A stretch of 7,448 nt of DNA from UBA6921 sp031363085. GTDB lineage: Bacteria > Pseudomonadota > Gammaproteobacteria > SG8-11. Each line of letters opens with the position of its first letter. The first letter of the stretch is position 1. The notes below the pieces were generated by a model. That model was not told where the DNA came from and did no database searches. It worked only from the letters and a program-made list of their open reading frames with translations. Both the position numbers and the translations under genes were made by a program. Below are positions 1 to 5,632 of the stretch, piece after piece. The stretch lies in assembly GCA_031363085.1 (NCBI GenBank), contig JANLTU010000238.1:1-7448 (forward strand), in the 5' to 3' direction.

Positions 1-2
1 TC

Positions 3-366
3 TATTTGTGGTCCGACTCTATAGTCGCGCTCGTCTATAACGGGTGGACGTTGTTTGTGCGACTGGCGCACCCGCACAAACACTTCGAAGCGATCGTAAG
101 CCGGCCACAATTACTACACGGCGTGGCCACGCAAACCAAACACGCCGGGCAGACGCGATTGACCATCACCAGCACGCATGCCAAACAGGCGACCCATACA
201 AGCTGTTTTGACCAACCTCGCTGACTTCTTGAGCGTGTTGAAAACCACTGCGGAGCAGTTGACGGATACCCAACGACTGCGTGCCATCCGCGCCCGTGCG
301 TTCGAGAAATTTATGCTCGCAACAGCGAGTCCGCCGGTCCGGTTGGCAAACGAAACCGCGGGTTAA
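3..366 (+). pseudogene. IS1380-family transposase, C-terminal part, frameshifted
   Basis: This is the C-terminal end of a DDE transposase that catalyses cut-and-paste movement of an IS1380 element. The first part reads in frame 3 and contains VALVYNGWTLFVRLAHPHKH and then SRPQLLHGVATQTKHAGQT, which match the conserved end of the IS1380 / DDE group 1 domain. Around 193-195 the frame must change: family-like sequence continues as QAVLTNLADFLSVLKTTAEQ in frame 1, down to the TAA at 364-366. Removing one C from the CCC at 193-195 would join the two parts without loss (…HAKQAT-IQAVLT…), so a one-base insertion is the simplest explanation. It could also be a sequencing error. The reading frame is open at the window edge, so the gene is partial as well as broken. 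The acidic catalytic residues lie upstream and cannot be checked. Confidence 0.82.
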
Positions 367-380
367 CTGCCGTTTTTAGG
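241..380. repeat. Left arm of long inverted repeat (IS1380 end)
   Basis: Bases 241-380 match the reverse complement of 7308-7447 at 134 of 140 positions. Differences are at 266, 290, 328, 330, 354 and 360. The match runs to the right window edge and ends at the IS boundary on the inner side. The two arms are separated by about 6.9 kb that holds the whole fab cluster. Confidence 0.95.
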
Positions 381-624
381 ATAACGGGTGCCGATGACCT
401 CAACGGCCGTGGCACGCAGAGTTTCTTCCAGCCGCCGATTGGAAACCCGACCGCGCTTTTTGCTGGCCAATCCACTTAGGCCTTGCGCTTGATAATGCCG
501 GACCAACCGTCGGCGTGCCCACACCCATCCGTTTCGATGCTTCCTGTTGACCGATCTTGTCCTCTTTCAGTAGTTCCAGCACGTGTGCTCGCTTCACTTC
601 TTTTTGGCTCATGAGGTGAGCCAT
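381..624 (-). pseudogene. ISNCY-type transposase, N-terminal fragment, frameshifted
   Basis: From ATG at 624 (or the in-frame ATG at 612) the - strand reads MSQKEVKRAHVLELLKEDKI followed by GQQEASKRMGVGT, a helix-turn-helix of the kind that opens ISNCY-family transposases. The frame then breaks near 508-520. In another frame the family sequence resumes as RRRLVRHYQAQGLSGLASKK, then RGRVSNRRLEETLRA and VEVIGTRYP, where it meets the IS1380 end. Compared with relatives, a few residues (roughly RQV) seem to be missing at the break, which suggests a small deletion rather than a single-base slip. The family usually continues with a DFGPTLA-like segment after the TRY motif, and this is absent here. 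The DNA-binding part alone remains, so no active transposase can come from it. Confidence 0.72.
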
Positions 625-671
625 ATTAAAAATATCCGCCGCCGTTCTTAATCAGGGTGGCTTGGACCACA

Positions 672-716
672 AGCGGACATTTCTATTTGGGACACAGCGG
701 ACATGACTACTTGGGG
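672..716 (-). repeat. Two 21-bp direct repeats at the ISNCY end
   Basis: Bases 672-692 (AGCGGACATTTCTATTTGGGA) and 696-716 (agcggacatgactacttgggg) match at 17 of 21 positions and are spaced 24 bp start to start. They lie just inside the presumed terminus of the ISNCY-type element. Iterated sites in this position are commonly transposase binding sites; that role is inferred. Confidence 0.7.
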
Positions 717-737
717 CTAACAGGAAGACTCTAGGCT

Positions 738-766
738 TTGACAGCGCCGGGTGCGGTCGCTATTAT
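738..766 (+). promoter_or_regulatory. Sigma-70 type promoter of the yceD-rpmF-fab cluster
   Basis: TTGACA at 738-743 is a perfect -35 box. TATTAT at 761-766 matches five of six bases of the -10 consensus, and the spacer is exactly 17 bp. Transcription would start at about 773-774, only 0-3 bases before the yceD ATG at 776. The promoter begins 15-16 bp from the presumed ISNCY end, so it is probably native and not formed by the insertion. Confidence 0.75.
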
Positions 767-775
767 TGCGCGCCT

Positions 776-1300
776 ATGACGCAGCGGTTACCGGAGCACA
801 TTGACCCGTTCCGTTTGGTGCGCCAGCATCGCATCTTGAACGGAACTTTGGAATTGCGTCGGATGGAACGGCTCGCGCCGTTGTTGCATTCGACTGACGG
901 TGTCGCCGACGTCGAGCTTGAATTTGGTACCGATGACTTGGGCGTGATGTGTGTTATCGGTCATGTCAAAGCCGAGTTACACTTTATTTGTCAGCGTTGC
1001 ATGCAGCCAATGACGCAGGCGGTTGCTGCGGAAGTTGCGCTGGCGTTGGTGGCAAATCGCAACGACGCCGACAAAGTGGCGGCGCATTATGAGCCGCTTA
1101 TTGTTGAGCAGGTACCAACGCCACTGTTGCCGATCATCGAAGACGAGTTGTTGTTGTTGATTCCGATTGTGGCGCTGCATGCGTCCGGCGAATGCGCTGC
1201 GCTTCCGCAGTTGAACACGGCGGCAAAAACAACAGAGCAGCGTGAAAATCCCTTTGCGGTGTTGGCCAAATTGAGGCCGCGTGATAGCGGTAAAAAATAG
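776..1300 (+). CDS. yceD: YceD, DUF177 family 23S rRNA accumulation protein
   Basis: A 174-residue protein of the YceD/DUF177 family, encoded as usual directly upstream of rpmF. Family members are linked to normal 23S rRNA accumulation; the molecular mechanism is not settled. Visible family marks are the N-terminal IDPFRLVRQHRILNG segment (9-23), the CxxC pair C72-C75 in FICQRCMQPM, the YEPL stretch (105-108), the EDELLLLIPIVALH helix (122-135), a third cysteine C140, and the C-terminal NPFAVLAKL motif (158-166). E. coli YceD (173 residues) has the same arrangement. The ATG at 776 is chosen because the N-terminal residues after it align with the family. No ribosome binding site lies before it, and the promoter just upstream predicts a leaderless mRNA. 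The gap to rpmF is 19 bases, so the two are cotranscribed. Confidence 0.9.
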   Translation: MTQRLPEHIDPFRLVRQHRILNGTLELRRMERLAPLLHSTDGVADVELEFGTDDLGVMCVIGHVKAELHFICQRCMQPMTQAVAAEVALALVANRNDADKVAAHYEPLIVEQVPTPLLPIIEDELLLLIPIVALHASGECAALPQLNTAAKTTEQRENPFAVLAKLRPRDSGKK

Positions 1301-1319
1301 TTTTTTAAGGAGAATCTTT

Positions 1320-1505
1320 ATGGCAGTTCAGCAGAATCGTAAGACGGCATCCAAGCGCGGCATGCGTCGCTCGCATGATAAATTGAGCAATCCGACCTTG
1401 TCGATTGACTCGAAATCCGGTGAAACCCATCTGCGTCACCACGTCACGGCCGGCGGATATTACCGCGGTCGCCAAGTGCTCGTGCCGAAGGAAGAAGCCG
1501 AGTAG
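1320..1505 (+). CDS. rpmF: 50S ribosomal protein L32
   Basis: A 61-residue basic protein, a small component of the large ribosomal subunit. The conserved core SKRGMRRSHDKL (11-22) and GETHLRHHVTAGGYYRGRQV (34-53) is nearly identical to E. coli L32. The zinc-ribbon cysteines found in some L32 versions are absent, as in the enterobacterial type. The C-terminal tail LVPKEEAE is a few residues longer than in E. coli (57 residues). The start at 1320 is fixed by a strong ribosome binding site, AAGGAG at 1307-1312, seven bases upstream, and by the conserved MAVQQN N-terminus. An upstream in-frame ATG at 1281 overlaps yceD and is not used. The yceD-rpmF-plsX order is conserved in gammaproteobacteria and links ribosome and lipid synthesis. 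Confidence 0.97.
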   Translation: MAVQQNRKTASKRGMRRSHDKLSNPTLSIDSKSGETHLRHHVTAGGYYRGRQVLVPKEEAE

Positions 1506-1575
1506 TCTTGGGTTTATTGCTCCCACCCGCCTTTAGCGGCAATGACGCGTTCCACACGTTGCACCCGGTTTCGCA

Positions 1576-1603
1576 AGCACTGCCGCGTTCGCGCGGCAGT
1601 GCT
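1576..1603 (+). terminator. Strong hairpin between rpmF and plsX (terminator or attenuator-like)
   Basis: AGCACTGCCGCG (1576-1587), loop TTCG, then CGCGGCAGTGCT (1592-1603) form a perfect 12-bp GC-rich stem. The following bases are GTTTGCGCG, so the U tract is very short. A fully efficient intrinsic terminator is therefore doubtful. Partial attenuation, RNA processing, or protection of the 3' end of the yceD-rpmF message are alternatives. It lies in the 142-base gap before plsX. Confidence 0.5.
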
Positions 1604-1647
1604 GTTTGCGCGTGCTCAAAACTGTCTGACCACATGAGGTTCGACCG

Positions 1648-2676
1648 ATGACCACACGCGTTACCATCGCCATTGATGCCATGGGTGGCGACCACGGCGC
1701 GCATGTCACGGTGCCTGCAGCGCTTGCTGTATTGCGTCAACACGCCAATACCAAAATCATTCTGGTGGGGTCGCAGAGCGTTCTCGAACAAGAGTTACTC
1801 ACGCAGCATGCCACGGTGTCTGAGCGTTTAGTGATTCACCACGCCTCGCAAACCGTCGAGATGGATGAGTTGCCGTCGCAAGCGCTGCGCGGCAAAAAAG
1901 ATTCATCGATGCGCGTGGCCATCAACCTTGTTAAAGAAGGTGTCGCCGGTGCCTGCGTAAGCGCGGGAAATACCGGCGCACTGATGGTCACCGCAAGGTT
2001 CGTTTTGAAAACCCTGCCGGGCATTGACCGACCCGCATTCATCTATGCGTTGCCGACCATCAAAGGCCATACCCACATGCTGGATTTAGGCGCCAATGTG
2101 GATTCCAGCGCCGAGCATCTCTTTGAATTCGCAGTCATGGGGTCAGTGTTGACCAGTGCGGTCGACAATATCGAGCGCCCGAGCGTGGCCTTGCTGAATA
2201 TCGGTGAAGAGGAAATAAAAGGGAACGACGCCGTAAAAGAAGCGGCACGACTGATCGCGGCCAGCAGCTTGAACTACATTGGTTATGTCGAGGGGCATGA
2301 CATTTTCAAAGGCGCGGCTGACGTGGTGGTATGCGACGGTTTTGTGGGCAACGTGGCGCTGAAAACCACCGAAGGCGTCGCGCGTATGATCCGGCACTTC
2401 ATGAAACAGGAATTTCAACGCAACCTGCTGACCAAGCTGGTTGCACTGCTGGCCATGCCGGTGCTGAAGTCTTTTTACAAAAAAATCGATCCACGCCGTT
2501 ACAATGGCGCCAGTTTGGTGGGATTGCAGGGCATCGTGATCAAAAGCCACGGCAATGCCGACACCTTTACGTTCACCACCGCCATCAATGAAGCGCTGAT
2601 TGAAGTGGAAAAAAATGTGCCGGAGCGTATCCGCAGCCAGCTTGATGCGCACCTGGCGCAGAGAAAAGTCGTATGA
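1648..2676 (+). CDS. plsX: Phosphate acyltransferase PlsX
   Basis: PlsX converts acyl-ACP and phosphate into acyl-phosphate, the acyl donor for PlsY in the first step of phospholipid synthesis. It is a peripheral cytoplasmic enzyme at the membrane. The 342 residues are a normal length. Family motifs in order: AIDAMGGDHG (8-17), VSAGNTGALM (104-113), LDLGANVD (145-152), NIGEEEIKGND (184-194), GYVEGHDIFKGAADVVVCDG (212-231), FVGNVALKTTEG (232-243) and YNGASLVGLQGIVIKSHG (285-302). The ATG at 1648 is supported by GAGG at 1636-1639, eight bases upstream, and by the start of the conserved N-terminal strand right after it. The gene is separated from rpmF by a 142-base gap with a hairpin. Its TGA stop lies inside the TATGAC repeat that borders the plsX-fabH island. 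Confidence 0.97.
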   Translation: MTTRVTIAIDAMGGDHGAHVTVPAALAVLRQHANTKIILVGSQSVLEQELLTQHATVSERLVIHHASQTVEMDELPSQALRGKKDSSMRVAINLVKEGVAGACVSAGNTGALMVTARFVLKTLPGIDRPAFIYALPTIKGHTHMLDLGANVDSSAEHLFEFAVMGSVLTSAVDNIERPSVALLNIGEEEIKGNDAVKEAARLIAASSLNYIGYVEGHDIFKGAADVVVCDGFVGNVALKTTEGVARMIRHFMKQEFQRNLLTKLVALLAMPVLKSFYKKIDPRRYNGASLVGLQGIVIKSHGNADTFTFTTAINEALIEVEKNVPERIRSQLDAHLAQRKVV

Positions 2677-2677
2677 C

Positions 2678-2826
2678 GAGGTCTCTGCAAAGCTTGCTCT
2701 CCCTAAGGCCGTGCTGGCGGGTTCAGAAAAGTATGAAGCATGCTCAGATCCTGCATGTGCACTCGGCTGCGCCACGCTTTTCCACTTTGGCATCGCGGCT
2801 TTATGAAGCTTTGCAGAGGCCGCCCC
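2678..2826. repeat. MITE-like or structured island between plsX and fabH
   Basis: This 149-bp gene-free segment has inverted ends. Bases 2678-2695 match the reverse complement of 2806-2823 at 16 of 18 positions, including a perfect 13-bp core CTCTGCAAAGCTT / AAGCTTTGCAGAG. It is bordered on both sides by the same hexamer TATGAC (2672-2677 and 2827-2832), which looks like a target site duplication. The right border has three extra bases (2824-2826) not matched on the left, a weak point of the mobile-element reading. Inside are an 8-bp direct repeat TATGAAGC (2732-2739 and 2802-2809) and no convincing open frame. The alternative reading is a cis-acting RNA hairpin that controls fabH. Confidence 0.55.
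2815..2819 (+). promoter_or_regulatory. fabH ribosome binding site inside the inverted repeat
   Basis: AGAGG lies eight bases before the fabH ATG at 2828 and is the only good candidate ribosome binding site. It falls in the right arm of the inverted repeat (2806-2823), so pairing with the left arm (2678-2695) would hide it from the ribosome. Confidence 0.55.
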
Positions 2827-2827
2827 T

Positions 2828-3796
2828 ATGACTTACGCACGCATCATCGGCACTGGCGGTTTTCTGCCCGAGAAAGTACTCACCAATGCCGATCTGGAAA
2901 AAATGGTCGACACCTCCGACGAGTGGATCATCGAACGTACTGGGATCAAGAAACGCCATATCGCGGCGGAGAAACAAACAACGTGTGACTTAGCCGAAGC
3001 GGCTGCGCGGCACGCGTTGGAGGCCGCTGGCATCAATGCGAACACGTTGGATCTGATCATTGTCGCTACCACCACGCCTGACCGTGTGTTTCCCAGCACC
3101 GCCTGTCTGCTGCAAGATCGACTCGGTGTGCATGGTTGCCCGGCGTTCGACGTGCAGGCGGTGTGCACCGGCTTTGTCTATGCGCTGGCCATCGCTGATA
3201 AATTTATCCGCACCGGTTCCGCGCGCCGGGCTTTGGTGATCGGTGCCGAGACCTTGTCGCGCATTCTGGACTGGACTGACCGTGGCACCTGCGTGTTGTT
3301 CGGCGACGGTGCCGGTGCTGTCATCCTTGAAGCCAGTGAGCAGCCCGGCATTCTGTCCACGCATTTACATGCGGACGGCCAATACAAAGATTTACTCACG
3401 GTGACGGCGGGTGTTTCACAAGGGTATGAGCAAGTGCGCTCGGGTACCGCGTACGTGACGATGCAAGGCAATGAAGTGTTCAAGGTGGCGGTTAACACCT
3501 TGGGAGACATCGTCGATGAAACCCTGGCTGCTAACCATTTGGAAAAAAGTGACATCGACTGGCTGGTGCCGCATCAGGCCAATATCCGCATCATCACTGC
3601 CACTGCCAAAAAACTGAAAATGCCGATGGAGCGCGTGGTCGTGACCGTTGATGAACACGGCAACACGTCGGCCGCGTCGGTGCCGCTGGCGCTCGACGTG
3701 GCGGTGCGCGATGGCCGCATCAAGCGCGGCGATACCTTGTTGCTGGAAGCCTTCGGCGGTGGCTTTACCTGGGGCTCAGCACTGGTGCGTTATTAA
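2828..3796 (+). CDS. fabH: 3-oxoacyl-ACP synthase III (FabH)
   Basis: FabH condenses acetyl-CoA with malonyl-ACP to start fatty acid chains in the cytoplasm (type II synthesis). The protein has 322 residues, near the 317 of E. coli. The catalytic triad is visible: C113 in AVCTGF, H249 in WLVPHQAN, and N279 in HGNTSAAS (277-284). The N-terminal IIGTGGFLPEKVLTNADLEK and the C-terminal EAFGGGFTWGSALVRY are typical. The residue after the active-site cysteine is threonine, where many relatives have serine or alanine, a mild variation. The ATG at 2828 gives the family N-terminus (MTYARIIGTG against MYTKIIGTG in E. coli). The ribosome binding site and start lie at the edge of the 2678-2826 island. 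The gap to fabD is 17 bases, so the genes are cotranscribed. Confidence 0.97.
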   Translation: MTYARIIGTGGFLPEKVLTNADLEKMVDTSDEWIIERTGIKKRHIAAEKQTTCDLAEAAARHALEAAGINANTLDLIIVATTTPDRVFPSTACLLQDRLGVHGCPAFDVQAVCTGFVYALAIADKFIRTGSARRALVIGAETLSRILDWTDRGTCVLFGDGAGAVILEASEQPGILSTHLHADGQYKDLLTVTAGVSQGYEQVRSGTAYVTMQGNEVFKVAVNTLGDIVDETLAANHLEKSDIDWLVPHQANIRIITATAKKLKMPMERVVVTVDEHGNTSAASVPLALDVAVRDGRIKRGDTLLLEAFGGGFTWGSALVRY

Positions 3797-3813
3797 ACAG
3801 CAGGCGTGACACG

Positions 3814-4737
3814 ATGACACTCGCATTCGTATTTCCCGGTCAGGGTTCGCAAGCGGTCGGCATGCTGGCCGAGCTCGCGGCGCACTACCCAGTGGTGCAG
3901 CACACGTTCGCGGAAGCCTCGGCCGTGCTCAAGCTTGACTTATGGCAGATCGTGCGCGCAGGAGCGGAAGCAACCCTCAATCAAACGCAGATCACACAGC
4001 CGGCAATGTTGACCGCCGGAGTTGCGACTTGGCGTATCTGGCAGGCGCGTGGCGGTGCGCTGCCGCAGATCATGGCCGGGCATAGCTTGGGTGAATACAG
4101 CGCGCTGGTCTGCGCGGGTGCATTGGAGTTTGCGGCGGCGGTGGAGTTGGTCGCGCTGCGCGGACAATACATGCAAGCGGCGGTGCCGGCTGGGCAGGGC
4201 GCGATGGCGGCGATTCTCGGTTTGGACGACGCGCAAGTGATCGCCGCCTGTCAATACGCGGCACAGGGTGAAGTGGTGGCGGCAGTGAATTTCAATTCGC
4301 CGGGGCAGGTGGTGATCGCCGGTCAAGCCAGTGCCGTGAATCGCGCGCTGGATGCGTGCAAAGCGGCTGGTGCCAAGCGCGCGTTGCCGCTGTCGGTCAG
4401 TGTGCCGTCGCATTGTGCCTTGATGAAACCGGCGGCCGAGCAGTTGGCGCAACGCCTGCAGAGCGTGAAGCTGCGTAAGCCGCAGATTCCGGTACTCAAT
4501 AATGTCGACGTGGCGCAGCCCGATGCCGCCGACGCGATTCGCGATGCGTTGGTGCGCCAGCTTTACAACCCGGTGCGCTGGGTGGAGACGGTGCAGCGCA
4601 TGGCCGGTGACGGCGTGACCCAGTTGATCGAGTGCGGCCCCGGCAAAGTGCTGGTGGGGTTAAACAAACGGATTGCCAAAGACATGGTGACGCACGCGTT
4701 GGTGGATGCGGCGGCGTTGGACAACGCATTGGCGTAG
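3814..4737 (+). CDS. fabD: Malonyl-CoA:ACP transacylase (FabD)
   Basis: FabD moves the malonyl group from CoA to AcpP, giving the extender used by FabH and FabF. Its 307 residues match the usual length (309 in E. coli). The GQGSQ oxyanion motif is at 9-13, the nucleophile is S91 in GHSLGEYSALV (89-99), the substrate carboxylate-binding arginine is R116 in ALRGQYMQ, and the catalytic histidine is H200 in VPSHCALM (198-205). ECGPGKVLVGL (273-283) near the C-terminus is also conserved. The start at 3814 is set by the family N-terminus LAFVFPGQGSQ; the ribosome binding site is weak (CAGG at 3801-3804). Its TAG stop at 4735-4737 is part of the ribosome binding site of fabG, which suggests coupled translation. 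Confidence 0.97.
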   Translation: MTLAFVFPGQGSQAVGMLAELAAHYPVVQHTFAEASAVLKLDLWQIVRAGAEATLNQTQITQPAMLTAGVATWRIWQARGGALPQIMAGHSLGEYSALVCAGALEFAAAVELVALRGQYMQAAVPAGQGAMAAILGLDDAQVIAACQYAAQGEVVAAVNFNSPGQVVIAGQASAVNRALDACKAAGAKRALPLSVSVPSHCALMKPAAEQLAQRLQSVKLRKPQIPVLNNVDVAQPDAADAIRDALVRQLYNPVRWVETVQRMAGDGVTQLIECGPGKVLVGLNKRIAKDMVTHALVDAAALDNALA

Positions 4738-4746
4738 GAGACGAAC

Positions 4747-5493
4747 ATGACAGAACTTGCAGGTGAAATCGCACTGGTTACCGGCGCAACGCGCGGGATC
4801 GGACAGGCCATTGCATTGGAACTGGGTTGCCGTGGCGCGACTGTGCTTGGCACCGCGACCTCGACCGATGGCGCACAGAAGATCACCGCCACGCTCGCCC
4901 AGAACAGCATCAAGGGCGCTGGGCTGGTCATGAACGTTGTCGACACGCCCTCCATTGAGCAGGCGCTGGCGCACATCGAAACCAACTTCGGCGTGCCCAC
5001 TATTCTGGTCAACAACGCCGGCATCACGCGCGACAATCTGCTGATGCGCATGAAAGACGACGAATGGAATGACATCATCAACACCAACCTAAGCTCGGTG
5101 TTTCGGCTGTCGAAAGCCTGCATTCGCGGCATGATGAAAGCGCGCAAGGGTCGCATCATCAGCATCGCCTCGGTGGTGGGCGCGATGGGCAATGCCGGGC
5201 AAACTAATTACGCGGCCGCCAAAGCCGGCATTATGGGTTTCAGTAAAGCCCTGGCGCGCGAAGTTGCTGCACGCGGCATCACCGTCAACGTGATCGCGCC
5301 GGGGTTCGTCGAAACCGACATGACACGCGCGTTGTCCGCAGCGCAAAAAGAAATTTTGTTGAAAGAAATTCCGCTGGCACGTTTGGGTCAGCCGCAAGAT
5401 ATCGCGGCGGCGGTGGCATTTTTAGCCGGCCCGGGAGCCACTTATATCACCGGTCATAGCCTGCATGTGAATGGTGGAATGTACATGGCTTAG
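4747..5493 (+). CDS. fabG: 3-oxoacyl-ACP reductase (FabG)
   Basis: FabG is the NADPH-dependent reductase that turns 3-oxoacyl-ACP into 3-hydroxyacyl-ACP in each elongation cycle. The 248 residues are typical of a classical short-chain dehydrogenase. The cofactor glycine motif TGATRGIG is at 12-19, NNAG at 89-92, the catalytic N114 in NTNLSSVF, S142 in SIASVVG, and the Y155-K159 pair in QTNYAAAKAG. PGFVETDM (185-192) and the C-terminal HVNGGMYMA are FabG signatures that separate it from other short-chain dehydrogenases. A clear ribosome binding site, TAGGAG at 4735-4740, overlaps the fabD stop codon six bases before the ATG. The 139-base gap after it contains a separate promoter candidate for acpP. 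Confidence 0.97.
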   Translation: MTELAGEIALVTGATRGIGQAIALELGCRGATVLGTATSTDGAQKITATLAQNSIKGAGLVMNVVDTPSIEQALAHIETNFGVPTILVNNAGITRDNLLMRMKDDEWNDIINTNLSSVFRLSKACIRGMMKARKGRIISIASVVGAMGNAGQTNYAAAKAGIMGFSKALAREVAARGITVNVIAPGFVETDMTRALSAAQKEILLKEIPLARLGQPQDIAAAVAFLAGPGATYITGHSLHVNGGMYMA

Positions 5494-5500
5494 CAGTAAA

Positions 5501-5515
5501 TGTTTTTCTAAAACA
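5501..5515. repeat. AT-rich palindrome after fabG
   Basis: TGTTTT-TCT-AAAACA has perfect 6-bp arms and a 3-bp centre, eight bases after the fabG stop. It sits in an AT-rich patch upstream of the acpP promoter candidate. It could be an operator or chance in AT-rich DNA; it does not resemble the FadR or FabR consensus that I recall. Confidence 0.3.
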
Positions 5516-5552
5516 AGTAGTTAAGCGATAAAAATAAGCGGGCAGGTGTTTG

Positions 5553-5582
5553 CTGGCATCTGCACTTCGTTTCCAATAGAAT
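5553..5582 (+). promoter_or_regulatory. Candidate acpP promoter
   Basis: TAGAAT at 5577-5582 matches five of six bases of the -10 consensus. CTGGCA at 5553-5558 matches four of six of the -35 box with an 18-bp spacer. The sequence upstream (5497-5540) is AT-rich. In E. coli acpP also has its own promoter in this gap, which fits the high demand for this protein. Confidence 0.5.
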
Positions 5583-5589
5583 AGCGGCC

Positions 5590-5603
5590 GCAGCGTAAGC
5601 TGC
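5590..5603 (+). other. Small hairpin in the acpP leader
   Basis: GCAGC-GTAA-GCTGC forms a perfect 5-bp stem closed by a GNRA-type tetraloop. It is followed by ATTTTCATTTTC and then the acpP ribosome binding site GGAGG (5617-5621). It would lie at the very start of a message from the promoter at 5553-5582 and could stabilise the 5' end. Confidence 0.4.
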
Positions 5604-5632
5604 ATTTTCATTTTCGGGAGGAACAACACCAC

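Larger units (their letters stand above)
1..380 (+). mobile_element. IS1380-family insertion sequence, 3' part (left copy)
   Basis: The stretch carries the C-terminal coding part of an IS1380-type transposase, its stop codon (364-366) and then a short tail ending in CTGCCGTTTTTAGG. Ends of IS1380 elements typically read CCTA...TAGG, as in ISEcp1, so 366-380 is read as the right inverted repeat. The boundary at 380 is supported independently: identity with the opposite-strand copy at 7308-7447 stops exactly there. The 5' part of the element lies outside the window, so the left end and any target duplication cannot be seen. Confidence 0.82.
381..722 (-). mobile_element. ISNCY-type insertion sequence remnant
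   Basis: On the - strand this holds one terminus (about 625-722) and the first 80 or so codons of an ISNCY-type transposase. The outer end is probably near 722, where the - strand reads TGTTAGCCCCAAGTAG. The exact terminus is inferred from the direct repeats just inside it (672-716). The other side is cut by the IS1380 end at 380/381, so the rest of the element is not adjacent in this window. Bases 625-671 show no gene. Confidence 0.65.

Noticed and set aside
2143..2793. A 216-codon open frame on the - strand across the end of plsX
   Set aside because: It lies antisense to conserved plsX codons, matches no family I recognise, and is a by-product of the plsX codon use.
2677..2827. A frameshifted C-terminal extension of plsX or an N-terminal extension of fabH
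   Set aside because: Both proteins already have normal lengths and family-typical ends, and the segment has inverted repeats instead of coding character.
4563..5192. A 209-codon open frame on the - strand across fabD and fabG
   Set aside because: Its composition (many Met, Ser, Ala) and its position fully opposite two highly conserved genes mark it as a shadow.
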